Assembly: GCA_021647985.1 (NCBI GenBank)
Contig: JAKITQ010000001.1
Coordinates: 1-64,000, forward strand
From: Flavobacteriaceae bacterium
Lineage (GTDB): Bacteria; Bacteroidota; Bacteroidia; Flavobacteriales; Flavobacteriaceae
DNA: 64,000 nt
Direction of reading: 5' to 3'
Under the pieces are notes generated by a model. It was not told the DNA's origin and did not search any database. It worked only from the letters and a program-made list of their open reading frames with translations. Shown piece by piece: positions 26,558-35,344 of this stretch. A program made the translations under genes and the position numbers. Numbering within the stretch: the stretch's first letter is position 1; each line of letters opens with the position of its first letter.

Positions 26558-27588
26558 AATACAATGGAAAGTTTGGAATTTTTAATCCAGATAAAATTAA
26601 AACATATCCTGTAGCTGGTCGTAATAATAAGGTTAAATTTAAAGATTTAATCTTTCCTGAAAAGGTTTTCGATATGCAATTTAATATCTCAGCAGAAATG
26701 GATTCTAGAATTTCAAATCTTGCAAAAGATATGATTTTGGCAAGAGAAAAAGGGTTTCCGGTTATGTTTTTTACAGGTGGGCATTTGGTTAAGAATGGAT
26801 TAAGTCTCTTATTGGGCGATTTGATCAAAAAAGATATTTTCACTCTCGTTTCCGGAAATGGTTCAACATCTATTCATGATTTTGAATTGGGCTTAATTGG
26901 AGAAACAAGTGAATATGTACCGCAAGCATTGGAAAAAGGTGAATTTGGGATGGCTTATGAATTTAATTATATCAACGCTGCCTTAATAATTGGGGATAAA
27001 TATGATTTGGGTTATGGTGAGGCTATTGGTAAAATGATTAATGACAGATCGTTTAGAAATGAGATTGAAGAATTACTTCAAAATAAAAAAAATAGCATAA
27101 AATTTTTATTTTCCGACCTGAGCATTCAATCTATTTGTTATGAATATAATATTCCATTTACCGTACATGTTGGTATTGGAACAGATGTTATTGATCAACA
27201 TCCTTATTTTGACGGTAGAGCAAAGGGAGGATGTTCGGGGAGAGATTTTTTGATATATACCAATGAAATAGCTAAGCTTGAAAAAGGTGGAGTAGTATTG
27301 AATGTGGGTAGTGCTGTAACCGGACCCGAAGTATTTTTAAAAGCTGCTTCAATGGCAGGAAATACAGGCCATGTACCTAATAAAATTATTACGGCTAATT
27401 TTGATCTTCGTACTTATAACCCTGAAGATTTCACCAAAGAAGATAGGGTTGGATATTATTATCGCGACCAAAAAAGTATTGTGACAAGAGTTCCCGATGC
27501 ATATAATGGAAAGGGATATTATATTGGCGGAAACCAAATACAAACCATTCCTGTATTGTATAAAAAACTATTGGAATTAATTAAATAA
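26554..27588 (+). CDS. Uncharacterised deoxyhypusine-synthase-like protein
   Basis: A 344-residue cytoplasmic protein with no signal or membrane segment. The motif MFFTGGHLVKNGLSLLLGDLIKKDI followed by LVSGNGSTSIHDFELGLIGETSEYV resembles bacterial proteins annotated as deoxyhypusine-synthase-like (NAD-binding DHS fold). The second half has PFTVHVGIGTDVIDQHP, VLNVGSAVTGPEVFLKAASMAG, and a C-terminal YYYRDQKSIVTRVP, also typical of that uncharacterised group. It overlaps larC by four bases, so translation is coupled. Eukaryotic-type hypusination is not expected here; a function linked to nickel-pincer chemistry or to a sugar is possible but only inferred from context. Confidence 0.7.
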   Translation: MKYNGKFGIFNPDKIKTYPVAGRNNKVKFKDLIFPEKVFDMQFNISAEMDSRISNLAKDMILAREKGFPVMFFTGGHLVKNGLSLLLGDLIKKDIFTLVSGNGSTSIHDFELGLIGETSEYVPQALEKGEFGMAYEFNYINAALIIGDKYDLGYGEAIGKMINDRSFRNEIEELLQNKKNSIKFLFSDLSIQSICYEYNIPFTVHVGIGTDVIDQHPYFDGRAKGGCSGRDFLIYTNEIAKLEKGGVVLNVGSAVTGPEVFLKAASMAGNTGHVPNKIITANFDLRTYNPEDFTKEDRVGYYYRDQKSIVTRVPDAYNGKGYYIGGNQIQTIPVLYKKLLELIK

Positions 27589-27663
27589 ATTGAAGAAATC
27601 TTCACAATTACAAACTAATTACTTTTTGTAAGTAATTTAAAGATTTAGAATAAAATAGTACAA

Positions 27664-29574
27664 ATGAAAAGTAGTAGCGTAAAAAAAATTCTCAAAAAAA
27701 TAAAAGATGTTAAAATTGCCGTATATGGTGACTTTTGTTTGGATGTGTATTGGGATATGGATCCAAATGGTTCTGAGGTATCTGTTGAAACAGGATTGCA
27801 AGCAGAATCTGTTAAAAAACACACTTATTCACTTGGCGGAGCAGGTAACATTGTAGCAAATGTAGCGGCTTTAAAACCAAAATCTATTAGGGTTATTGGT
27901 GTTGTTGGAAATGATATTTATGGCAACGAATTAAAATCAAAATTAAATGCGATTGGTGCAGATACCGATACATTAACTGTACAAACCCATAACTTTAGTA
28001 CCTATGCATATATCAAGAAGATGTATGGAGACAAAGAGGAACCCAGAATGGATTTTGGCTTAAACAACAAACGGTCAAAGCAAACGGACACAGAGATTTT
28101 AAAAAATATCAAAGTTGCCTTAAAAACCTGTGACATTTTGATTTTTAATCAGCAAGTAGTAGGTAGTATTTCTAATAAAAATTTTATTGAAGAAGTTAAC
28201 AGACTATTTAAAGATTTCGATGATAAAATTGTTATTGTTGATTCACGACATTATAATAGTAGTTTTAGAAATGTATATAGAAAATCTAATGAAATAGAAA
28301 TAGCCGTTTTAAATGGTGTTGATGTTAAACCACAAGATTACATTTCGTTTGCCGATATAAAAAAGTATGGTACCAAGATAAGCAAACAATATAACAAACC
28401 GATATTTGTTACTTGTGGTGATAGAGGTATTGTTACTTTTGACGCAACAGGTATTTGTGAAGTTCCCGGTATTCAGTTAAATAGTAAAATAGATACTGTA
28501 GGTGCTGGAGACACTTCTTTAAGTGCTTTGTCTTGTTGTTTAGCAGCAGGAGTATCACCACAAGAAGCAGCAGAATTTGCAAATTTTGCTTCCGCTGTTA
28601 CCATCCAAAAATTATTTACTACAGGTACCGCATCTGGTGAAGAGATTCTCGAAATAAGTAATGACCCTGATTATAATTACCAACCAGAACTTGCAGGTGA
28701 TATTCGCTTGGCGAAATATCATAAAGATACTGAAATAGAGATATGCTATAGCAATGTAATCGCTCAATTGGGTAATATAAAACATGTAGTTTTTGATCAT
28801 GATGGAACCATAAGTACACAAAGAGAAGGTTGGGAGCAAATTATGGAACCTGTAATGATCCAAGCTGTTTTAGGTGATTATTTCGAAACCGCAGATAAAA
28901 TGCTATATGACAATGTACGCAGTAGGGTTTTAGATTTTATTGATAAATCAACGGGGATTCAAACCATAGTTCAAATGGAGGGTTTGGTAAAAATGGTTGA
29001 TGAATTTAATTTGGTTCCAAAAGAAGCCATTTTAGATAAATTTGGATACAAAGAAATTTTTAATACCGGTTTGATGGAAATGGTAAACCAACGTATGGCA
29101 AAATTAAATAGTGGCCAGCTAACTGTACATGATTTTACCATGAAGGGCGCAATAGGTTTTTTATACGCTTTAAAAGAAAAAGGTGTACGTATCTATTTAG
29201 CCAGTGGTACGGACAAAGAAGATGTAATTATCGAAGCAAATTCTTTAGGTTATGCTGATGTTTTTGATGGTGGTATTTATGGATCTGTTGGTGATATTAC
29301 AAAGTATTCAAAAAAAATGGTAATTGACAACATAATAAAAAAGAACCATTTAAAAGGAAATGAATTGTTGGTTATAGGTGATGGTCCGGTAGAAATTAAA
29401 GAATGTAGAAAGGCCAATGGGATTGCCATCGGAATTGCCAGTGATGAAATTCGTAGGTATGGATTAAATCGAGATAAAAGATTACGGTTGATAAAAGCGG
29501 GAGCGCAAATTATTATTCCTGATTTTTCTCAAACCGATGCCTTGATCAAGTTAATATTTAATAAAAATAAATAA
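27664..29574 (+). CDS. Fusion of RfaE-like PfkB sugar kinase and HAD phosphatase
   Basis: A 636-residue protein. Residues 15 to about 335 form a PfkB/ribokinase-family kinase close to the RfaE/HldE first domain: GDFCLDVYW, SLGGAGNIVANVAAL (58-70), VVGNDIYGNEL, and the catalytic anion hole DTVGAGDTS with Asp283. From about residue 373 a HAD domain follows (FDHDGT, Asp378 and Asp380; YLASGTDKED; KYSKKMVIDN; VIGDGPVE). In heptose synthesis, HldA kinase and GmhB phosphatase are successive enzymes, so a fused kinase-phosphatase next to a GmhA-like isomerase suggests an analogous sequence of steps. Substrate unknown. It is three bases before the ROK gene. Confidence 0.85.
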   Translation: MKSSSVKKILKKIKDVKIAVYGDFCLDVYWDMDPNGSEVSVETGLQAESVKKHTYSLGGAGNIVANVAALKPKSIRVIGVVGNDIYGNELKSKLNAIGADTDTLTVQTHNFSTYAYIKKMYGDKEEPRMDFGLNNKRSKQTDTEILKNIKVALKTCDILIFNQQVVGSISNKNFIEEVNRLFKDFDDKIVIVDSRHYNSSFRNVYRKSNEIEIAVLNGVDVKPQDYISFADIKKYGTKISKQYNKPIFVTCGDRGIVTFDATGICEVPGIQLNSKIDTVGAGDTSLSALSCCLAAGVSPQEAAEFANFASAVTIQKLFTTGTASGEEILEISNDPDYNYQPELAGDIRLAKYHKDTEIEICYSNVIAQLGNIKHVVFDHDGTISTQREGWEQIMEPVMIQAVLGDYFETADKMLYDNVRSRVLDFIDKSTGIQTIVQMEGLVKMVDEFNLVPKEAILDKFGYKEIFNTGLMEMVNQRMAKLNSGQLTVHDFTMKGAIGFLYALKEKGVRIYLASGTDKEDVIIEANSLGYADVFDGGIYGSVGDITKYSKKMVIDNIIKKNHLKGNELLVIGDGPVEIKECRKANGIAIGIASDEIRRYGLNRDKRLRLIKAGAQIIIPDFSQTDALIKLIFNKNK

Positions 29575-29577
29575 GAT

Positions 29578-30552
29578 ATGCCTAATCGTTTATTGCCAGA
29601 TGCTTTTTACTTGGGAATGGATATTGGAGGAACCAAATGCAGTATTGTTTTAGGAGATAAAGATTTTTATATTTATGAAAAAATAGTTTTCGAAACTAAA
29701 ATAGAAAGAGGTTATAAGGTTATATTAGAAGAGTTTAAAGAGCATATTCATAAACTTCTAAGAACCTATGACAAAAGTAAATTATTAAAAATAGGTATAA
29801 GTTGTGGGGGACCTTTAGATTCTAAAAATGGAATAATCAATTCACCACCTAATTTACCTGGATGGGATAAAGTACCCATTGTTGATATATTTAAAAAAAC
29901 ATTTGATGTTGATGTAGCCATTCAAAATGATGCAAATGCTTGTGCTATTGCAGAATGGATGATGGGTGCTGGAAAAGGTACACAAAATATGATTTTTTTA
30001 ACCTTTGGAACGGGTATGGGTGCTGGTCTTATTTTGAATGGAAAATTATATTCCGGCAGCAATGATTTAGCCGGAGAAATTGGCCATGTAAGAATGGCAG
30101 AGGATGGTCCGATTGGATTTGGAAAAGCGGGTTCTTTTGAAGGTTTTTGTAGCGGAGGAGGAATTGCCCAACTAGGTAAAAGTTATGCAACTAATAAATT
30201 AGCACAAGATAAAAAAGTAAATTTTTGCCCAACAAAAGATTTAATACCTGAAATTACGTCAAAATCTATTTTTGAAGCAGCAATTTCTGGTGATATTGAT
30301 GCCATGGAAATTATTAAAATTTCAGCACAGTATTTAGGAAAAGGGCTTGCTATATTGATCGATATATTGAATCCTGAATGTGTTGTAATAGGAAGTATTT
30401 ATTCGAGAAATGAACAGATATTTAAACCTTTGATATATGAGGTGTTGGCAAAAGAGGTCATTCCGGAGGCATTGGAAGTTTGCAAAATTTTACCCGCCAA
30501 ATTAGGAGATAAAATTGGAGATTATGCAGCTTTATGTGTAGCGATGCAGTGA
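29578..30552 (+). CDS. ROK-family sugar kinase lacking the zinc motif
   Basis: A 324-residue ROK protein. The N-terminal phosphate loop is MDIGGTKCSIVL (Asp15), the catalytic Asp is Asp118 in QNDANACAIAEW, the second phosphate loop is TFGTGMGAGLI, and the ROK histidine is His170 in GEIGHVRM. The usual CxCGxxGCxE zinc loop is replaced by PIGFGKAGSFEGF (residues 178-190), with no cysteines until Cys191. This is unusual and may affect substrate range; some divergent glucokinase-like ROK proteins share it. No helix-turn-helix is attached, so it is an enzyme rather than a regulator. Confidence 0.88.
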   Translation: MPNRLLPDAFYLGMDIGGTKCSIVLGDKDFYIYEKIVFETKIERGYKVILEEFKEHIHKLLRTYDKSKLLKIGISCGGPLDSKNGIINSPPNLPGWDKVPIVDIFKKTFDVDVAIQNDANACAIAEWMMGAGKGTQNMIFLTFGTGMGAGLILNGKLYSGSNDLAGEIGHVRMAEDGPIGFGKAGSFEGFCSGGGIAQLGKSYATNKLAQDKKVNFCPTKDLIPEITSKSIFEAAISGDIDAMEIIKISAQYLGKGLAILIDILNPECVVIGSIYSRNEQIFKPLIYEVLAKEVIPEALEVCKILPAKLGDKIGDYAALCVAMQ

Positions 30553-30856
30553 AAGAGGAGAAAGAAGAAAGAAGTAAATAATTTTGAATGTTAAATTATG
30601 AATTATGAATTTTGTACGTTGTACGTCCCTGATATAGGAATACGGATTACTTTATCTGTGACCGGCGCACAGCAAACTCCTCATACAGGAAAATATTTTT
30701 TTATATCTAAACTGCAAAGCACATCACGAATACAATAACCAATAAAAACCGGTCAAGATTTAATCAGGGAAGTTCAAACTACAAAATAAGCCTAAAAAAT
30801 TGCTAAATAGTACATGTTAACAATGCTATTAAAAGAGAATATTTAAAATAAAATTT
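30553..30856. other. Intergenic stretch between ROK and SIS genes
   Basis: 304 bases without a gene. Short tandem copies (AATTATGAATTATGAATTTT near 30599, GTACGTTGTACGT near 30614-30626) are followed by a segment bounded by an 8-base inverted repeat, TCCCTGAT at 30626-30633 and ATCAGGGA at 30763-30770, enclosing a slightly GC-richer block. It might be a small insertion remnant. No exact promoter match. Confidence 0.4.
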
Positions 30857-31492
30857 ATGAGTACAAAAGAAATTTTAGAAAAATTGATAGAAAGATACCC
30901 TGCATTAGGTGTTTGTAAAAAAGAGATATTAGAGGCAGGAGAATTGATTATCGAATCCTATAAAAATTCTGGGCAGCTATTAACCTGTGGTAATGGAGGC
31001 AGTTGTTCTGACAGTGATCATATTGTTGGTGAAATGATGAAAAGTTTTTCAAAAAAACGCCCTTTAGATAATAAGCATAAAGAAGCTTTAAAGGCTGTTG
31101 ATCTGGAAAGAGGTGCTATTTTAGCAATGAAAATGGAGAAAGGTTTACCCGCAATATCACTAAATGCCCATGCCGCGTTGGTTTCTGCAATTTCCAATGA
31201 TATAGGAGGTGATTTTATTTTTGCACAGCAAGTAAATGGATATGGAAGAGTGGGGGATGTTTTACTAGGAATAAGTAGTTCAGGAAATTCACAAAATGTG
31301 GTTGACGCCTGTATAACTGCAAAAGCAAAAGGACTTAAAGTGATTGCACTTGTGGGTGAAACTGGTGGTAAAATGAAACAATTTGCAGATGTGGCCATTT
31401 GTGTTCCATCCACCTGTACACCAGATATTCAGGAGTTTCATTTACCAATTTATCACGCTTTATGCATTATGGCTGAAGAGACATTTTTTTAA
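30857..31492 (+). CDS. GmhA-like phosphosugar isomerase (SIS domain)
   Basis: A 211-residue SIS-domain protein. The phosphate-binding site reads LLTCGNGGSCSDSDHIVGEM (His55, Glu59 as in GmhA), and the second half has GDVLLGISSSGNSQNVVDACITAKAKGLKVIALVGETGGKM and a C-terminal helix with EFHLPIYHALC. It matches sedoheptulose-7-phosphate isomerases, which convert a ketose phosphate to an aldose phosphate. There is an insertion (about residues 60-100, KKRPLDNKHKEALKAVDLERG) longer than in E. coli GmhA, which occurs in a subset annotated only as SIS proteins. It closes the kinase/phosphatase set. No LPS-heptose transferase gene is adjacent. Confidence 0.88.
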   Translation: MSTKEILEKLIERYPALGVCKKEILEAGELIIESYKNSGQLLTCGNGGSCSDSDHIVGEMMKSFSKKRPLDNKHKEALKAVDLERGAILAMKMEKGLPAISLNAHAALVSAISNDIGGDFIFAQQVNGYGRVGDVLLGISSSGNSQNVVDACITAKAKGLKVIALVGETGGKMKQFADVAICVPSTCTPDIQEFHLPIYHALCIMAEETFF

Positions 31493-31666
31493 TACGGGTA
31501 TTTAAATACAACACTTTCGTGTAATTTTTAGTTTTACATGTTAAATCATGAATTAAATACTTGAATATTAATAAGTTACACATTATTATTATATAACTAA
31601 CTGTAAATCAATTCATACAAAACACAACGAACTATTGAACAAAGGCAATAGTTGAAATAAAATAAA

Positions 31667-33076
31667 ATGAGAACAAAATATTCCAATGGCACTAGCACTG
31701 TTTTGATCATTCTTCTTAGTAGTTTTTTAATTACTCAAGGGTGTAAAAACATAGATAAAAAACTTGATGACACCAATATAATGAAGGAAAAACAAATAAC
31801 ATTCGAGCCTAAAACGCACGATTTAGATAATAACCATAATTTTTCTCCTGACGGAAAATTTCTGTGCTATGACACAAGAGGGATGGTTTTTAATAACAAT
31901 TTAGCCAATTCTAAATCTATTGAAAAAGTAGAAATTGCCACAGGAGAAATAACTGTGCTTTGGGAGCCAAAATCGCTAACTGGTGAAAATGCAGCTCCTG
32001 GAGTTGCTGCCGTATCCTATCACCCTATTAAAAATGAGGTGATATTTATTCACGGACCATTACTGGATGAAGTTGAAGAAAGAGGTTATTATAATATTAG
32101 AAATCGAACAGGTGTTATTGTAAGTGCTGATGGTAAAAAAAACATTACAAAGGTTGATAAAAGAGATATTGCAATAAATAGAGCTACCATTCCTGGAGCA
32201 CAAAGAGGAGGGACACACAGTCATGAATTTTCTCGTGATGGAAAACGCATCGGTTTTACATATGATGATTTTTTACAACAAGATTACGATAGAACCATTG
32301 GTTATATGGAAGCCAATGAGAATTCCCCAGAAGGATATACCCATTATTTTGCAGTTTTGATAAAGCCAAGTAAAAAAGGGACATCCAAGGCAGGGGAAAT
32401 TGAAAGGGCGTTTAGTGATTCTTGGGTTGATTATAGAGGAACCAAACGTGCTTTTATAGGAAAGGTACGTGCAGAGAATGGTGTAGATTATGAAAATTCA
32501 TTGTTTGTAGCTGTGATTCCTGGTGAAGTGGATATCACTACAGCTATTTCAGGAGATAAGGATAACTACCCAAGTCCTCCAAAAGGTATTAAAATTAGAA
32601 GGTTAACCCATAATGTAAATGATGATGGTATTGTTAGAGGATCTTATGATGGACAAACTATTACTTACCTATCTGAAGATCAGCATGGTATTAAACAGGT
32701 TTTTGTAATTGCAGTAGATGGTTCAGATTTAAGTGACGATCCAAAAAAGAAACCAAAACAGGTTACAAATTTTAAATCGGATGCCTCAAATATTCGTTGG
32801 CATCCTTCTGATAAATGGATTTTTTCTATTAGTGATGATATGATATATGCGAGTAATGTTGAGAAATCAAATAATTTTGGAAAAACCATTTTACTTACTT
32901 CTGATAATTTAAATAGAGGTAATTTGGTGGTATCTCCCAACGGATTGATGTTGGCATATAACGTAAAAGTAAAAGATAAAAAATCGCAACTTATTATTGA
33001 AGGTAAAATTAAAGATGAATTTGATCAGATCTTTGTATTAAAATTAGATCATAGGTTTAAAATGGATTTGAAATAA
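31667..33076 (+). CDS. DUF3748 lipoprotein with TolB-like propeller
   Basis: A 469-residue exported protein; the signal ends near SSFLITQGC (Cys26), consistent with a lipoprotein. The body is a beta-propeller with TolB/WD-like repeats: NNHNFSPDGKFLCYDTRG, HSHEFSRDGKRIGFTYDD, ASNIRWHPSDKWIFSISDD, LVVSPNGLMLAYN. This agrees with DUF3748, whose function is unknown though often found with sugar transport genes. It is followed by the FucP-like permease after 45 bases, so they may form a pair: a periplasmic propeller and a carrier. Confidence 0.85.
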   Translation: MRTKYSNGTSTVLIILLSSFLITQGCKNIDKKLDDTNIMKEKQITFEPKTHDLDNNHNFSPDGKFLCYDTRGMVFNNNLANSKSIEKVEIATGEITVLWEPKSLTGENAAPGVAAVSYHPIKNEVIFIHGPLLDEVEERGYYNIRNRTGVIVSADGKKNITKVDKRDIAINRATIPGAQRGGTHSHEFSRDGKRIGFTYDDFLQQDYDRTIGYMEANENSPEGYTHYFAVLIKPSKKGTSKAGEIERAFSDSWVDYRGTKRAFIGKVRAENGVDYENSLFVAVIPGEVDITTAISGDKDNYPSPPKGIKIRRLTHNVNDDGIVRGSYDGQTITYLSEDQHGIKQVFVIAVDGSDLSDDPKKKPKQVTNFKSDASNIRWHPSDKWIFSISDDMIYASNVEKSNNFGKTILLTSDNLNRGNLVVSPNGLMLAYNVKVKDKKSQLIIEGKIKDEFDQIFVLKLDHRFKMDLK

Positions 33077-33121
33077 AAAAAATAAAAATTTTAAAATAAA
33101 TAAATAGTTAAATTAAATAAT

Positions 33122-34348
33122 ATGGAAGACAGTACCAAAAACAGTAAGTTCAAAGGTGCATTTGCATTGATGACATCACTTTTCTTTATCTGGGGAGCTA
33201 TTGTATCTCTAAATGATATTTTAATCCCGCATTTTAAGGAGTTATTTGATATGAATTATACAGAAACCATGTTAATTCAGTTTTGTTTTTTTGGTGCTTA
33301 TTTCTTAATGGCAATACCTGCAAGTATTTTAATTCAAAGAATTGGATATAAAAAAGGTATCTCATTCGGTTTGGTGACTATTGGTGTTGGTGCCTTGATA
33401 TTTTTACCTGCCTCTTGGTTACTATCTTACCCTTTGTTTTTATTTGGACTTTTTATTATGGCCACGGGAAGTGTTATTTTACAGGTTGTTGCCAATCCGT
33501 TTATTATAGTATTAGGCCCTCCAGAAACAGCTTCCAGTAGACTGAACTTAGCACAGGGTATCAATTCACTTGCAACGACATTAGCACCTTTGGCAGGTGG
33601 GTTAATTATTTTAGGTCATTATGATTCAGTTGAAGAATCAGCTGCTGCGGTGGAAGGTCCGTACCTTGGGTTGGCAATTTTTGCTTTTGTGATTGCAGTA
33701 GTATTTTCTTTTTTGAAATTGCCAAAAATAATAAATACGGATGGTGAAAAAATAAAAGGAAATGTATTGAAATTTAAACGATTAAAAATGGGTGTAATCG
33801 CCTTAACTTTATACGTAGGTGCAGAGGTGGCCATTGGAAGTTTTATTATTAATTTTTTAGGTGAACCAAATATAGCTGGAATGGTAGAGAAAAAAGCAGC
33901 AACATATATACCGTTATATTGGGGTGGTTTGATGGTTGGACGATTCTTAGGTTCTGCAATTCTTCAAAAAATTAGTGCCCAAAAAGTACTCTTAATCTCT
34001 GCCTTCGCATCTGTGTTTTTATTGGCTATTACAATTCTTAGTAATGGTTATATCGCTATGTGGTCTATGCTTGCAGTAGGTTTGTTTAACTCTATCATGT
34101 GGTCTAATATTTTTGCTTTATCCATCGATGGACTAGGGAAATACACCAATAAGGCTGCCGGAATTTTGGTAATGGCTCCTGTTGGAGGTGCTATATTTCC
34201 ATTGTTACAAGGTGTATTGGCTGATATGCCGGCAATAGGATTACACATGTCGTACATACTACCATTATTGTGTTATGGTTTTATTATTTATTATGCCCTT
34301 GTAGGATATAAACCAATAGATGGAGAATTAGAAAAAGTAGAAGCTTAA
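33122..34348 (+). CDS. Sugar MFS transporter, FHS/FucP-like
   Basis: A 408-residue 12-helix major-facilitator protein of the fucose:H+ symporter (FHS) type. The first helix reads AFALMTSLFFIWGAIVSLNDILIPHFK, where the Asn-Asp in helix 1 corresponds to the FucP proton/sugar site; then QFCFFGAYFLMAIPASILIQRIGYKKGI and the helix 4 segment NPFIIVLGPPETASSRLNLAQG are family features. Imports a hexose such as L-fucose, galactose or glucose into the cytoplasm. It ends the plus-strand cluster that begins with larE. Confidence 0.9.
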   Translation: MEDSTKNSKFKGAFALMTSLFFIWGAIVSLNDILIPHFKELFDMNYTETMLIQFCFFGAYFLMAIPASILIQRIGYKKGISFGLVTIGVGALIFLPASWLLSYPLFLFGLFIMATGSVILQVVANPFIIVLGPPETASSRLNLAQGINSLATTLAPLAGGLIILGHYDSVEESAAAVEGPYLGLAIFAFVIAVVFSFLKLPKIINTDGEKIKGNVLKFKRLKMGVIALTLYVGAEVAIGSFIINFLGEPNIAGMVEKKAATYIPLYWGGLMVGRFLGSAILQKISAQKVLLISAFASVFLLAITILSNGYIAMWSMLAVGLFNSIMWSNIFALSIDGLGKYTNKAAGILVMAPVGGAIFPLLQGVLADMPAIGLHMSYILPLLCYGFIIYYALVGYKPIDGELEKVEA

Positions 34349-34481
34349 CCCGTAAATAATGCGGATTAATCAATTAAAATAAATACAATGATAAAAAGAC
34401 AACTGTATTTAAAAGAAAAAAATTTCGTTCATTTTTTTATTCATAAATCACCAACTAGTATGTATTGACATCATTATCGTT

Positions 34482-35327
34482 TTATTTTAGAGTTGCTTCA
34501 ACCATAACAGGAAAGTGATCTGAAGGATATTTTTGATTATTTACATCAGCTAAAACTGCATATTTTTGAATAGAAATATTCTTTTTACTAGTAAAAATAT
34601 AATCGATTCTTTGATCTGTTTTTTTAAGGATATCAAATCCATTAAATGTCCCCACAGGCCCATAAGGTGCAAGCTGACTTATTTTTTTTGAATCGTTTAA
34701 TTGTTCTGCTAATAATTGAATTGGGGCATCTGTTGGTTGTAAATTAAAATCGCCCATCAAAAAAACTGGAAATTTATCTTTGTTTATGGCAGTAATTTTC
34801 TGAATAATTAATGCAGCAGATTTTTTACGTGCTTCAATTCCTTTATGGTCAAAATGCGTATTAAATACCCAAAACTCTGCATCAGATACCTTACTTTTTA
34901 ATAAAATAAAGGTACAGATTCTATTGAGGGAAGCATCCCATCCTCGTGAAGGGGTATCGGGTGATTTTGAAAGCCAAAATGTTCCGCTTTTAAGTTTTTT
35001 ATATTTTTTACTGTTATAATAAATGGCAGAATATTCTCCCATCCCACTTTCTTTAACATCGGCTCTACCAACACCTACACGCTTAAAAGATTCTAAATTA
35101 GCATCTAAATAATGAACTTGATGTTCTAAACCTTCTTGAATTCCAATTACATCTGCACCATAATAAAGAATTTGATTGGTTAAATTCTCTTTCCTATTTG
35201 GCCAAGCATTCTCACCATCATCTGGGTTATCCATTCGAATATTATAAGTCATAATCTTTACAACTTGACATTGTATGGATAAAGTGAACATAAATATGAT
35301 TGCAAAAGAAATTCCTATATTTTTCAT
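34482..35327 (-). CDS. Exported endonuclease/exonuclease/phosphatase-family protein
   Basis: A 281-residue protein with a signal peptide (IGISFAIIFMFTLSIQC; a cysteine at the cleavage site could make it a lipoprotein). The EEP fold is clear: MTYNIRMDNPDDGENAWPNRKE, GIQEGLEHQ (metal Glu), NTHFDHKG, FLMGDFNLQPTDAP and a SDHFPV end. Members act on phosphodiesters or on sphingomyelin and inositol phosphates; in Bacteroidota these exported versions often accompany glycan loci. It is 17 bases downstream of the acyl-CoA ligase gene on the same strand. Confidence 0.88.
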   Translation of the reverse strand: MKNIGISFAIIFMFTLSIQCQVVKIMTYNIRMDNPDDGENAWPNRKENLTNQILYYGADVIGIQEGLEHQVHYLDANLESFKRVGVGRADVKESGMGEYSAIYYNSKKYKKLKSGTFWLSKSPDTPSRGWDASLNRICTFILLKSKVSDAEFWVFNTHFDHKGIEARKKSAALIIQKITAINKDKFPVFLMGDFNLQPTDAPIQLLAEQLNDSKKISQLAPYGPVGTFNGFDILKKTDQRIDYIFTSKKNISIQKYAVLADVNNQKYPSDHFPVMVEATLK

Positions 35328-35344
35328 GTACTCAATTTTTAAAG

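Noticed and set aside
34388-34468. 26-codon frame after the FucP-like gene
   Set aside because: Short, AT-rich, with no recognisable ribosome binding site or family sequence; a chance frame cannot be excluded.
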